The translations under genes and the position numbers were made by a program. The notes beneath the pieces were generated by a model. That model was not told where the DNA came from. It saw only the letters and a program-made list of their open reading frames with translations, and did no database searches. A stretch of DNA of 64,000 bases, taken from contig JAQGDQ010000862.1 in assembly GCA_030141605.1 (NCBI GenBank), positions 1-64,000 on the forward strand. The letters are read 5' to 3'. Below are positions 22,566 to 34,661 of this stretch, piece by piece (position 1 is the first letter of the stretch; each line of letters starts with the position of its first letter). Source of the stretch: Tubiluchus corallicola (taxonomy: Eukaryota; Priapulida; Priapulimorpha; Priapulimorphida; Tubiluchidae).

Positions 22566-24555
22566 GCTCTGCCGCCAGGGCAACACTAACTGCACATAGA
22601 AGTTTTTCTTCTTTCTGCATTTTGGGTATGCGAAGCAAGTCGATTACTTCTTGAATTATAATGGCGAAGGCGAGGTTCTTCAGCGAGCTGATTCAAAATG
22701 TAAACAAAGTGGAATCTTTCTTAAGGAGAGTTTTGTGTCTACACGATTGATGCTAATTGATATATAAATTTTTAATACGAGTTTTATACAAAGGATTTGA
22801 ACATGGATTTACTTGTTCACTAATTTTATTAACTCCTTCTTGACCATAAATGACTAAGCAGCGATTACGTTACATTTAATAGTTACATTTGATAGTTTTT
22901 GTCAGGGGCGTCTTGCACCCAAAAAAATTGGGGGGGGGGCGACTATAATGGCGGATTTTAACTGTTTAAATTTGAATTTTAAATTTTGAAAATTTAATTT
23001 TGAAAAAAAAATAAGCAGCATTTTGCATGCAAGAAAAACGATTTATTTAACATGGCATTTAACTTAAAGCTATAGCAATGGAAACTTAATTAAAATTAAA
23101 TATTTAATTAAGTATTTATCAGCTGTCAGGAATCCGACACAGAACATCACTCCAGAAGAGCTCAACCACAGACTTCAAGTCCATATAGAATCACGTGAAA
23201 ATTCGCAGCGAAAACTAGCAGATATTCTCCTAACAGGCCAAAAATGATGAAATGTGCTCAAAATCACGCCCTTTTATGCAGCAAACTCGTGGGAAAGAGT
23301 CACTAAGGAGTAGCAAAGAGTCGGCAATGTCCAATCAGGAGGTGGCTGAGCCATGGCTCATCAATTGGTATCTCCCAAACTGACTCTCTGGTACTAGGCT
23401 AGCTCCACAAACTGACTCTCTGGTACCAGGCTAGCTCAACATGACTTCAATGTTTACATTGTTTTTGCTCTATTATTTCACTTATTCTCTATTATAACAC
23501 ACTGCTGAAGGAAGCTCGAGTGCTAACTGAGCCGTTTTGTTAACTAACAGTCTTTTGTACAAAGACACTAATGCTGCTCAACGAGCTGCTTTGTTAATTG
23601 TTCCTGCCTGCCTCCTGAATAGATTACATGCAAACAAATTAACTACATCCTGACTTTCAGGTAAACCCATACTCATGCTCATACTGTTCGCATTTATGGA
23701 GCGCTGGCGGCGCGTCAAAAAGTCGGAAATATATTTGCTTACCGGTCTCATTACGAGCCGCTGACGCCCTTCAAATTTTTGAAATTTTCTAAAATAATTG
23801 GGGGGGACCGCCCCCCCCCCGGGCCCCTATGGCACGACGCCACTGGTTTTTGTAAGTTTCTATTTCACACTTCATGCAAAATTATATGTGGAATGTACCG
23901 TCTTACAGTAGGCAAAATATGTTTTTAAAGATTTTTTTACGAATAAAATGAAAAAAGTTTTCAATAACTGCAGTATATGCACTTTAAAAAAGGATAGTTG
24001 GTGTAAACTTTGTTAGCAGCAGCTTCTCTGGATATCATGTCGTTTCTGTGATTCTGAATTTCAAAACAATTGTGACACTTGATAATCAAACAAATGCTGC
24101 CAAACCATAACTCAACAAACAAACTGACTAAGTTATGTTATCAATTTTCAGACTTTATTCGAAAGTGGCACCTTAAAATTCTCTTATGTGAACCACTAAT
24201 AAAACATTAACAATATCGGGAAATCTAGTTAGAGCATTTTATATTTGCTTATGTGCAAAAGTGAAACTTCACAATGTATGTGTCATTCGACCATAGATAT
24301 TTATATTGCAATGTAATACCTAGATAGGCTGCATCAATTTACTCAATTTAGTGATGCAACACTCCCCCACTTTACGATGGGATTAGTTGTGCTTTATTCT
24401 TATAGAGTGAAACTGTTTGCTTACAAAAAGCAACAAGATTAGGTTTAAAACATCTTCCTTATATTTTCCTGAACTTTTACCGTTTTTCATATAAATTTGT
24501 TAATATTGTCAGTTCAATACATGTGCGTCTTTCAATTGTAATCTTAATATATTGT
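22566..24555 (+). repeat. Family R2 copy R2b, split by a hAT element
   Basis: It matches R2a from GCCGCCAGGGC to about CTTTCAATTGTAATC, without the zinc-finger end. The 943-bp hAT element at 22,903-23,845 interrupts it; on both sides the sequence rejoins exactly as in R2a. Confidence 0.85.
22903..23845. mobile_element. Non-autonomous hAT element, 943 bp
   Basis: The ends are inverted: CAGGGGCGTCTTGC on the left and, on the reverse strand at the right, CAGTGGCGTCGTGC. A perfect 8-bp target duplication GTTTTTGT lies at 22,895-22,902 and 23,846-23,853. CAGNGGCG ends and 8-bp duplications are diagnostic of the hAT superfamily. G/C homopolymers flank the inner edges of both ends. No transposase frame is present. 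A 30-bp segment (ACTGACTCTCTGGTAC) is duplicated near 23,378-23,440. The empty site is preserved in R2a. Confidence 0.9.
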
Positions 24556-24779
24556 AAATTTTAAAATTATTTGTTTAAAAATGATTTGTTTTGCAATCTT
24601 GCTAATGGCAATATGAATAGCGAATTACATTGGTGTGTGCGCTAGTGTTTTTCAGAACATTGTTCATTGTTGTAAGATTCTGAAGTGAAATTTAATTTGA
24701 ATTTGAGAGTAAAATGCACTCGAAAATGTTTTAATTATTTCTCCACATTCATTATTGGTTAGTACACATACACTAGAAG

Positions 24780-25195
24780 GTAAAACTATTTCATCCAAAT
24801 GTGTGGGTCACTGTAGAGCTTGGCAGAGATATGGTGCACTCGCATACGTGCTGGAGTAGTGAGTGTAGCGATGCATGCAAGAAAGCAATGATGCACATGA
24901 GAGCTCAATGGGTTAGAGTGATTGACAGCACGTGAGTGCAGCATGCATGTCTACTAATGACGGACGCTCCAATTAGGTGGATAGCATATGGTAGAGTATA
25001 TCAGCCCTCTAGTGCACAAAATCACAACTAACGCAACAGCTACAATATGTCACAATAAAAGGTCCATTACAAATCAACAAGTTAGCCAAGTTAATCAGAA
25101 CTGGTACACAGTAAATTTTTATACAATTAATGACCCAACAAATTATTACATTAAAGATTTTGGAACAACACAAAATTTGCCAAAAATTTTAACAC
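24780..25195 (-). repeat. Family A copy A3, inverted
   Basis: The reverse complement reads like A1: leader with GGGTCATTAATTGTATAAAA, TGTAGCTGTTGCG, CACTAG...GGCTGA, and GAGAGTGCACCATATC-like text. On the minus strand it follows B and D, the order seen on the plus strand at 31.5-33.8 kb. Confidence 0.8.
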
Positions 25196-25199
25196 TATT

Positions 25200-25610
25200 T
25201 TAAAAAAAATGTAGAAAGCAAACTGGAACACAGTCGTTACAGCGATGATCTACTGGTTCAGACTCAGACTTAGATTTAGTATTATGTATTTTAAATCAAA
25301 ATTAAAATGCAGTCTTTCAAGAAATGTTCTAATAGTAAAGGTTTGTCCTCATATAAAATGTCCTCAAATAAATGCAATAATCAGAAGTGCTTATTGTTCC
25401 TCACTTCTTTGCAGGAAAGCTTGTGTAAATTTAGAGGAATGTCGTACATTACTATTAACCTTGTCTGTGTTTGCTGTTCTTTATTTTACCTTTCCTAGGA
25501 GCGCAATTGAAGCTTTGAAATTCACCTGTGTAAATACTCTGCTATGTTTTCTTAAATCTTTCCCAGGTGTGTAATGCAGTCTTCGAAAATTTTCTGTTTT
25601 ATTTTCTTAA
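25200..25610 (-). repeat. Family D, inverted copy
   Basis: It is the reverse complement of 32,386-32,690: TTATTTGAGGACAT, CACTTCTGATTATTGCATTT, CTAAATTTACACAA. The inverted pair D/D is about 7 kb apart. Confidence 0.85.
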
Positions 25611-26110
25611 CTCTTTCAATGGCATCATTCCCAGGTGTTCAGGCGTGGTTAATTTACACAAGATGTTAAAATGTGGGAAAATATTATTCTTTACTTCAGA
25701 GCCACTTTAACCCAGCTCAAAATCAATAAGAGAATTTGAATAAAACAGAATGTAAAGATTTTTTTGTTAACGTCTCTGAACACTTAAAGCTTTTTCCATT
25801 TTGTCCAAACAACAATTACTATAAAGCAGTCTCACCCTTTATTACCACAAGAAAAGCCAATGTTTGCTATACAAACACTTTGAAAAGCTTTTAGCCCAAT
25901 GTTTGCTATACAAACGCTTTGAAAAGCTTTTAGCCCAATGTTTGCTACACAAACAGTTTGAAAAGCTTTCAAATCTAAAAAGACATTCCTTTCAATCTTA
26001 ACAAAACATCTTACTGCCTGTTTCCCAGGGGGATATATTATTGCAAGCATAAACTTCCAACAAAAATAATAGAACACATCTGCGCTTTGACAACAAAGGT
26101 TTATTTCAAA
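25611..26110 (-). repeat. Family B copy B3, inverted
   Basis: The reverse complement aligns to 12,200-12,720. It contains one 51-bp unit (25,760-25,800) and a local triplication of a different 39-bp part (25,858-25,974). It ends in the TTGATCTTCTGT block. Confidence 0.8.
25858..25974 (-). repeat. 39-bp tandem repeat, 3 units, in frame
   Basis: Three exact-length 39-bp units encode LKAFQSVCIANIG on the minus strand in an 81-codon open frame (26,077-25,832). In B1 and B5 this part occurs once. Like the 51-bp array it is a multiple of three. Confidence 0.9.
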
Positions 26111-26459
26111 CGAAACTGCTTTTGATCTTCTGTAACTTATTGAAAATAATGGAAAATGAAAGGTTTACTTGAAAAGTAGCAAGGGAGAAAGTTATGCACT
26201 TTGTAAAAAGGTACCAACAAATTCTCACGCCTCTTCATTCTTACAACAAATTCTGGTGATTTTTCGTACTGAGAAAATAAATATGTGCGAAATAAAGGAA
26301 AATACAAGCCAACATCAGTTATATTTGCCAGTGTATCAAGAAAATACAAATTAATTTAAAAATCAGGTTTTTTGCCTGATTAAAATCATTAATTTTCTTC
26401 CCAGCAATTTAATAAAACATTTTGTCAAATAGCCTTTGCTATTATTTCTCCACTGTTAT
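26111..26459. other. Nothing assigned
   Basis: AT-rich sequence between two inverted repeat copies; no gene recognised. Confidence 0.4.
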
Positions 26460-26910
26460 TTTTGTTTAGCGTACATACACTGGAAGGTGTAAATATTTTA
26501 CCTAAACATGTAGGTCTGTGTAGAGTATGATAGAGACATGGTGCACTCTCATACTCTCAAGGAAGGATTGATGCACATGAGCGGTCATGAGTAAGAGTGA
26601 TTGACAGTGCTTGAGTGCAGCATGCGTGTCTGGTAATGGCGGACATTCGAACTGGATGAATAGCTTTGATTAATGGTCAGTGGGCCATCTAGTGTGCAAA
26701 AGCACAACTAACGCAACAGCAGCAATATGTTACACAACAGCATAAAAAATTCATAGCAAGACAACAAGTTATCCAAATGAATCAGAACTAGTTTACAGTA
26801 AATTTTTAGATGATTAATGGCAAATTATTACTTCAAAGAATTTTGTGCACAGCAAAAAATTACCAAAAATGTTAACACTACATTAGGAAAATTGTATAAT
26901 ACAAACTGGT
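26460..26910 (-). repeat. Family A copy A4, inverted
   Basis: The reverse complement has the A core: GCTGTCAATCACTCTTACTC, GAGAGTGCACCATGTCTC and the leader with GTAAACTAGTTCTGATTCAT. It is about 1.2 kb from A3 and in the same orientation. Confidence 0.8.
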
Positions 26911-27284
26911 ACAAAGTCGGTACAGCATGACTCTAACCTGTGGGTTAAACTGAGCAAGTGACATAACACATAAGTGTCAAAAAATATTAGTGTACATTTT
27001 TGTGTAATACGTTGTCTTGTACAAATTTTATTTGTGTGCTCACGCAAGTGTAAGCTAGACTAAGCTATGTAATAGGCTAATCTGGCAAGATTGAATAGCC
27101 AATTTTCTCCTGAAAAAAATATTACCTAATTTTAATCTTTAGGTACAGTAGCGGAAAAGTCATAGGTATTATGTCACCTATTTTGAATGGTGCATTCGGG
27201 AACGAGATAAAGTTCACGGCTTCCTTTCTAATGAAATCCATGTCTGAAGTTTCATTTCCTTAGAGCATTTTATTCGGTTTTGTT
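26911..27284. other. Nothing assigned
   Basis: No gene or named repeat recognised. Confidence 0.4.
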
Positions 27285-28350
27285 CCTCAAGCTTTGGAAA
27301 AAAACAACTTTGTTAGCAGCAGCTTCTCTGAATATCATGTCGTTTCTGTGACTCTGAATTTCAAAACAATTGTGGCACGTGAAAAGCAAACAAATGCTGC
27401 CAAACAATAACTAAACAAACAAAAGGACAAAATTATGTTGGAAAACATGCCAAATCAATTTTCAGACTTTATCCAAAAATGGCATCTTCAAATTCCTCTT
27501 ACATGAACCACTAATAAAACATTAACAATATCGGGAAATCTAGTTACAGCGTTTTATTTTTGCTTATGTGCAAACATGAAATCTTACAAAGTATGTGTCA
27601 TTTGACCATAGATATTTATTTTGCAATGTAATACTTACATAGGCTGCGTCCATTTAATCAATTTAGTGATGCAAGTGTACAATACTCCGTCACGATGGCA
27701 TTAGTTGTGCTTTATTCTTTTAGAGTGAACATGTTTGCTTACGAAAAGCAACAAGATTAGGTTTAAAATATTTTCTTTTTATTTTCCTGAACTTTTACCG
27801 TTTTTCATATGAATATGTTAATTTTGTCAATTGAATACATGTGTGTCTTTCCATTGTAATCGTCTTTCTTACCTCACAAATTATTACTGTTGGTTCTTGA
27901 ACATTAAAAATTTTAATATTGTAATAGATTACATAATATTACTGTACTTGTCTGACATTATCTAATGTTGCTATTAAGAAATTCCTTTAAATATGGCTAG
28001 ATTTACTGTGCATGCCTGTTTTAATTATTATAAAAAAATTATTGGAGCTGTGCTGCTGCTTGTGTAAATGTAGTAAATTTACCTGAAGGCCTCACTCAAG
28101 GAGCCCAGAATGGATATCCGCTCAATGGAAACCCTTGGACAAGATCGCTCAGCATGGCGGAGTGCCATCACCACAGGGGCTAAGACAGCAGAGGCGAAAA
28201 GAATTGAGGAAGCAGAGGAGAAACGCAGGAGACGCAAGGCACTGCCCAACAACAGGTCCAAACACCCAGCCTCACCTGTGCCAAATGCCAAAGAAGTTTC
28301 CAGGCCAGAATAAGCCTAGTCAGTTACTTTCGAGCTCATCAAAGAAACCC
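27285..28350 (+). repeat. Family R2 copy R2c
   Basis: It matches R2a and R2b from TTTGTTAGCAGCAGCTTCTC to the zinc-finger end. It lacks the upstream half (GCCGCCAGGGC to the AT-rich block). It keeps the CATTTTATATTTGC-type segment missing in R2a. Confidence 0.85.
28110..28345 (+). pseudogene. Frameshifted copy of the C2H2 tail ORF
   Basis: It corresponds to 8986-9219. The helix part is intact (QDRSAWRSAITTGAKTAEAK), but a 7-bp deletion after the AAGGCA codons shifts the frame before the finger. The Cys and His codons are still visible in another frame. It starts slightly further upstream than copy one (MDIRSME). Confidence 0.6.
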
Positions 28351-28779
28351 CTCAAACTGACCTTTTATTAATGTCACTATTGTTATCTTCGATTCTAAGG
28401 ACGAACATCATCAGTAAAATTGCACGTGCAGCAAACTATTATTATACTTGTATAGTGGTAAAATTAATAGAACAGTATTTTACAAAATGCGAATTGCAAA
28501 AAAATACTTTTCAGCTGTTAAGTAATGTCAGTTTGAGATGTAGTGCGCATGTGCTGAGGCGTGGGAGTTTAACATTTTTGTGATTTAGTTTCAAATAAAT
28601 TTTTCATTAAACTTAATGAACCAGCAATCTAGTTCTATGTGTGAAAATTTTGTGTTAAAATGTGCAACTGAAAATAAAAATCCCGCCAATATCTATGTAG
28701 TGGCGAATGAGTTTAGATTTGCATGAAAGAAGTAGTTTAAAGTAAAGACAGTTAGCGGTAAAAGCATTTAATCAATACT
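28351..28779. other. Nothing assigned
   Basis: No gene or repeat copy recognised. Confidence 0.4.
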
Positions 28780-29165
28780 GATATTGTAATTGAGTTTTAA
28801 TGACAACAGGCTTGGTGCCTGGGGATTAATATTAGAAGGACAATCTCTGTCTTCAAGAAAGAAATCACTTAGAGTATGACCTTTTCATATGGATCCTCGT
28901 TTGGCTATGTGATTGAACATTTAAAATTGCCTGTGTCTTGTTCATACAGTTATTATTATTATGCAGCCTCGTCAGTATTAAGATGGTAAAAGAAATTGGT
29001 TTTTCACTCTTTGTTTCCAATACAAAGATTTTTAAAAGCTTTGAAGTAAAAAAAAAACTCAAGCTCAGTTATTGTGCTTATGAATCATTTTAATCTTATC
29101 AAAACGTGGCTTTACCCAAGCAGTTATTACAAACCTTATTTCAACGATTGCATATTAATTATATT
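28780..29165 (+). repeat. Family G copy G1
   Basis: It matches 50,048-50,460 (ACAACAGGCTTGG, GTGATTGAACA, AATCTTATCAAAACGTGGC). Divergence is considerable. Confidence 0.75.
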
Positions 29166-29169
29166 TTAA

Positions 29170-30960
29170 ATGAATAATACTATATCTACCTAGAACCATT
29201 TTTCTCAACTCTTTTGCGTACTCTTTAATTACTGCTGTTCATTAATTATTATTTTTTCATTTAATTCTGCAGTTACAACTTTCTTCTTCTTGTTTGATCT
29301 TTGTACTTTATTTCAGATTTTTCACACAAGTCGAACATGCACTGCCGCTTTTCCTAATATTGGTTTGGGCGCATCCCCTGTAAGGTTTTGTTTTATTTAA
29401 TCTTAATTCGGACTGACAAGTGGTTTAAATTTAACCCGTGGAATAGCGCTGGCACTGTGCTGACTGATCAGTTTGCATTCTGCATTTTTTATTGCACAAA
29501 AGTCTTTAAAGCAATAATTTATTGAATCATTAATCGTATAAAAATCTACTTTGTATCAATTCTGACTCACATGGGTAACCTGTTGTCTTGTAATAGAATT
29601 TCTACAGTGACTGTAACACATCGTAGGTCTGAGGACTAATTTGATTAGTTGTTCTCTAAATTTTTGTATGAAAACAGAGGGATGCAGAGGGGTTCGAATA
29701 TTATTATCATGTTTATTTAGTCAGAACGCCAAATATATCAAACAATCAAGTGATTAATTATACAACAAATGTAGATAGTATTATTGCAAAAATCAATACG
29801 ACAAGGTATTAAATCGTTGCAATCATAGTATCGTTAAACAGAATAATAGATGCTATTATCATTAAGAAACTTAAGAAAATCACTTCCACTGGAAAACTCT
29901 ATATTCACTGGGTTAAACGAATCATTTACTTACAACATTATAATCATTATAATCATGTCATGGGTATTAGAAAGAAATGTTAGTGGGGCATATCTAAACT
30001 TGTGTACACAGGGGCGGCGCCACTAGCTCGGAGACGTCTCACAGCATAATATGCACGTTTCTACAAGCACCGTGCGGGAAAACATTCCAGATAAGACATT
30101 CTACCATACCAAACATACAGAGGATCAGTAAGTTTTAGTTTCACAAGATAGTGTTCGATTATATGTAACCTGCTTCACGAACCTCAAGACCACCCACAGA
30201 CTGGTTCCGCCACATTACGCTAGATGATAACGCTCTAGTACGCACTGTCAGACAGTTCTTTCACTCTGTGTTTCTCAATTATCACTTTTAACGCCATATT
30301 GTGTTACTAGTCTATAAGTCGGCTCATACCTTTGTGCTTTTGTGCTGACGCTAGCTCACCTCCGAACTTTCAGATCAGCAGCTATTAACAATCGTTAGCC
30401 TCCCAAACCTATCCGCAACAGTTGAATGTGGATTCGCAATGATAAAACCTCCATTTGATCCAACTGATCACCACTGTGTTCTACTACTTTAACTTTACTA
30501 GTTCTGCCATGTCTAATGTTAACGTCTTCAAAGAACAATCTGTCATTATCTTAGTAAACAGGAAAGTCAGAAACCAACAGAAATATCAGCCGTATATCTA
30601 AAACAAAATATTCATACCTCGACTGGCAGCAATATCTATTTAACTATGGCGTGAGAAAGTGACTCTTACAGTAACAAATTGCAGTTGTTGCATTAATTTA
30701 CGATTTTGTACACCAGGTGGCTGACTGATGTTACATGATTGGAACGTCCGCCATTACTAGACACGCATGCTGTCAATCACTCTTACCCATGAGCTCTCAT
30801 GTGTATCGTTGCTACCATGCACGCATCGCTACACTCACTGCTCCAGCACGTGTGAGAGTGCACCTCGTCTCTGCCATACTTTGCCATACACAGACCCACA
30901 TGAACATGTTTGGGTAAAATATTTTCACCATCCAGTGTACGTACATTACTAATGATAAAG
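29170..30960 (+). repeat. Family A copy A5 with leader, split by an insertion
   Basis: The leader (29,170-29,520) and the start of the core (to 29,611) continue at 30,671 with AAATTGCAGTTGTTGC and the rest of the core to 30,960. The 1,059 bp in between are foreign to all other A copies. Confidence 0.8.
29612..30670. mobile_element. Candidate solo LTR, 1,059 bp
   Basis: It begins TGTAACACATCG and ends GACTCTTACA, the TG...CA inverted ends of an LTR. The flanks GTGAC (29,607-29,611) and GTAAC (30,671-30,675) form a 5-bp target duplication with one mismatch. The other family A copies show the uninterrupted site. It holds a TATAAG box near 30,314. No coding sequence is present. A DNA transposon with short ends is the alternative. 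Confidence 0.5.
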
Positions 30961-31499
30961 TCTGCCTAATGAAAACTTAAATGAATTCCAATCTTTGTCA
31001 AAGTATCATGTACTTAAATAACGCTAAGATTCAATGTATTTGCAACATTTATTGAAAACAACAAGTCAAATTCAAATCAACGAAAGCAATGCAGACGAAA
31101 ATTATTTACACAAAGGTATCTTGCATAGACTTATTTGCCTCTGATGTCGAGTGACCATAACCACATGAATCAAATTGAAACATACAATCTTACTAGTTTT
31201 GCTACTATTGACTTTCTACCAGATAATTTTTTCTGATTTTCCGTTATACATAGGATGCTTGCGTGTAATAACTACAGCTATTACGAAAAAAAACAACAAA
31301 ATCAGCACAGCACCATTCAAAACAGGTCACGTAAGAGCTATTAGCTATACCTTTTCTGCATGTGTGTTTCTGTATGCTACACAGCTATATTTGATATATT
31401 GTTTGATAATAACAAAAACCGCCATTATTAGACGAACAATAATTGTTCAGTTAATCACAAATAGTGCTGCATGGTTGTTATGAACCTTATTTTTTTCAG
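30961..31499. other. Nothing assigned
   Basis: It contains a 102-codon hydrophobic open frame (31,175-31,483) starting at TTG, with no recognisable family; it is judged to be chance. Confidence 0.35.
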
Positions 31500-32385
31500 A
31501 CTTCACCAATTTGTCTGCTTGAAATAATTTAGCTCCCTGGGAGACACGCAACAAGTTGTTTTGTTAAGACTGAAAGGAATGTCTTTTAAGATTTGAAAGC
31601 TTTTCAAAGTGTTTGTATAGCAATCATTGGGGTAGAAGCTTTTCATGTGATAGTAAAGGGTGAGACTGCTTAATAATAATTGTTGTTTGGATAAAATGGA
31701 GAAAGCTTTAAGTGCTCATGAACGTTAACAAAAAGCTCTTTACATTCTGTTTTATTCAAGTTTCCTTATTGATTAAGAGCAGGGTTATAGTGGCTTTGAA
31801 GTGAAGAATAATATTTTCTCACATTTTAACGTCTTGTGTAAATTAACCACACCTGAATACCTGGGAATGACGCCAGGGAAAGAGTTAAGTAAAAAAAATT
31901 GAATGAACCGAATGTCCTATAACTGAGAAAGATTTTGGGACATTTTTGTTTTTCCAGTGAAAAATTAACATTTTGCCAAATGCAGCTGATACTGTTACAT
32001 ACGAAACTGTGTTAACCAGACATTATTTAAAATGCTGGGGGGAAAAATGTTTGTATATTATTTCAACGTCATTTCAAATCCTCAATTACATTCTTCAGCA
32101 AATTAGCCACCCAAGAACTGCTACCCCCTGTGAAAAGAAAAGAGCTTTAAAGTCTGACGCCCATAAATTTTCGTCTTGGAACTTGTTTTGTTTGAATTGG
32201 GTATGTGAAAAATTTATGAAATTTACTCTAAATCAGCCTAGGAGCCTAGGAAAGATGACACTGAAATAGCTCAGAAAATAAAGCAGAACAATGACACACT
32301 TAACCTTCAAAGCCTGCATTCCATACCTGGGAAAGATTTAAAAAACATAGCAGAGTATTTACACACGTGAATATCAAAGCTTGAA
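31500..32385 (+). repeat. Family B copy B4
   Basis: It contains the CCTGGGAGACACGCAAC block, one 51-bp unit (about 31,695-31,745) and the full tail (CAGGGAAAGAGTTAAGTAAA onwards), as in B1 and at 1-560. Confidence 0.8.
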
Positions 32386-32690
32386 TTGCGCTCCTAGGAA
32401 AGGTAAAATAAAGAACAGCAAACACAGACGAGGTTAATAGTAATGTACCACATTCCTCTAAATTTACACAAACTTTATTGCAAAGAAGTGAGTAACAATA
32501 ACCACTTCTGATTATTGCATTTATTTGAGGACATGTTATATGAGGACAAACCTTTACTGTTAGAACATTACTTTAAAGACCGCGCTCTAATTTGGATTTA
32601 AAATACATAATACTTAATCTAGGTCTGAGTCTGAACCATGAGATCATCGCTGTAACGACTGTGTTCCAGTTTGCTTTCTACATTTTTTTT
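32386..32690 (+). repeat. Family D copy
   Basis: Reverse-complement partner of 25,200-25,610. It follows B here, as it does on the minus strand there. Confidence 0.85.
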
Positions 32691-32699
32691 AAAATAGAA

Positions 32700-32935
32700 A
32701 AGGAAATTTTCAGAAGCAAACCCAACAGTTTAAACATGTCGACTCAGGTGTGTGCTGGCAAACTGGCATAGTCATCATCACACCTGGAGTTTGTCATTAT
32801 TTGCCATTAAACAGTACCTAGCCAGGAACAGAGCCTAGAAACTAGTGGTGAAGACACTAGAAAACTGGTTACACCTTGCCTCTTGAGCCACATTACGCAG
32901 GCGAAAGTAAAAAACTGAATTTACGTCTAAATAAA
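32700..32935 (+). repeat. Repeat M copy
   Basis: It matches 41,120-41,310: AGTTTAAACATGTCGACTCA versus AGTTTAAACATATCAGCTTA, then CATCATCACACCTGGAG and GCCATTAAACAG. Shorter matches lie at 11,105 and 49,910. Confidence 0.7.
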
Positions 32936-32939
32936 AAAT

Positions 32940-33340
32940 CAGGTGCTTTTATTGTTATTTTTCTGCCAAAAGAATCAGACGTATTACTTTAGAATTGTTC
33001 GACTTTGGCAGAGATTTGCATCCCATATGTTTTACTTTTATTATGGAAATCATTAGCGTTTATGTAACATTATGTGCCATTTTTTCCTGCGCCATTTTTA
33101 TCTTCCAAAGCTGCTGGTATTGTGATTGTCATTGCGGTTGTTATTGCTGTTTCTGTTGTTGTTGTTATTTAAAACAAATACAAGGTCAGGCTAAGTGTGA
33201 TTATGTTGTAGAGATAATCCATGTACTCAAATTTGTGACATAACTTTCTTACATATGTTCACGTATTTCTTTGCTACATGGTGGCTTTTGATAGTAACAA
33301 ATAAACAATGAGAGTGCAGGAAAAACTGCTCTCTAAGCAG
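32940..33340 (+). repeat. Family C copy C3
   Basis: It contains TTGGCAGAGATTTGCATCCC, TTATGTGCCATTTTTTCCTG, the GTT-rich tract and GGCTAAGTGTGATTATG. The upstream third of the family is missing. Confidence 0.8.
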
Positions 33341-34090
33341 CGATTACATGATTACATGATTACGCGATTACAGGAGCAGTTATATGATTACTAATCTTAC
33401 TTCAAGACTGCACACAAATTTTGATTTTAAATGCGTAATACTAAATCTACCTACTATCATTTACGTAATTGTTAGTGACGACTATTTGTTAATTATAATT
33501 TTTTACCATGCTACCATATTGTATGTGTTGTTTTAGTTGTGGTTTTGTACAATAGATGGCTCGCTGATATTACCCAAAGCTATTCAGCCAATTGGAGCAT
33601 CTGACATTGTTAGACATGCATGCTGTCAATCAATCTTACCCATAAGCTCTCATGTGGATCATTGCTTCCATGAACCATCACTGCACTCACTGCTCTCACA
33701 TGCGTGAGAGTGCACCATGTCTCTGCCACGCTCTACACAAGCTGCCTTTTTACATGTTCACAATCCTTGTGCACTAGCCAAACATGAATGTCGAGAAATT
33801 AACAATAATAATAACGATGAAAATCACTATGAAAATGACAATGATACCAATAAATAACATTTTAAAGTGAAAATGTTGGAATTTAGCCTGCATTTTTTAA
33901 CAATGTAATAGGGCTTTAGACTGCTGTATGCCACCGCATTTTGTCGTGGTCAAGGCAATCCAAAGTCATGATAATATTATACTACAAACCATAATAATAT
34001 ACCTATTGAATAAAGTGCAGGTTTAGGTGGCAAGTGACTTTTGACAGAGTATAGCATGACAATAAAAGATACAGTTGACCCAAAAGAGCG
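33341..34090 (+). repeat. Family A copy A6 followed by family E copy E2
   Basis: The A core runs to about 33,800. It is preceded by four direct repeats of GATTACATGATTAC-like text at 33,345-33,375. E2 (33,840-34,085) has AAAGTGAAAATGTTGGAAT and GACAGAGTATAGCATGACAA. Confidence 0.75.
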
Positions 34091-34661
34091 TAAACAGATT
34101 TTTTCAAGTTGTGCACTAGTTGAGCAGCTACAGCTGGTGTTGTCACAGAAGAATTGAATAATAGAAATCTTAAGTTCAATGACCAAATTTTTGGAAAAAG
34201 ATCAAAATTTGACTTCTCATGAAAGCAATTTACAAATTATAGCCACCATAGCAGGGCATAAGGCATACATATGTGTCCGCTCACTTATCCATCTACCTTT
34301 TAATCTATCTATCTATCTATAAACACAATTTATTTTAAGTGCAGTAGCATATGTGTGCTTGCAAATAAAAACCGTCCGTAAGTCGGCATAGCTAAAACTG
34401 CGTTACGATGCTTCAAAGTAGAAAGGTGTTATGTTTTTAGTAAAAGCAAATGCTATATTTCATGAACTTATATATTCGAGCATCATATTATCAGGAAAAT
34501 GTCCAAAAGATACTAAAAAGTTAATTTTGTAACCCTGTGCCCAATTCTCTGAATAGAAACTTGTACTGCAGTTGTAAAAAAACTCCTATTTTTTTAACTT
34601 TCATTGTACCTCGTGCATGCAAACATTTTGCTTCGAATTCTTTTTATTGACAAAATTATCC
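34091..34661. other. Nothing assigned; short (ATCT)n
   Basis: It has a short ATCT run at about 34,302-34,320. 34,190-34,260 resembles 21,550-21,590. No gene recognised. Confidence 0.4.

Noticed and set aside
30010-30025. CAGGGGCGGCGCC as a hAT end.
   Set aside because: No inverted partner and no 8-bp duplication were found; it lies inside the candidate solo LTR.
31175-31483. A 102-codon hydrophobic frame that could be a membrane protein.
   Set aside because: It opens at TTG, has no family resemblance and lies in AT-rich sequence where Ile, Thr and Leu codons arise by chance.
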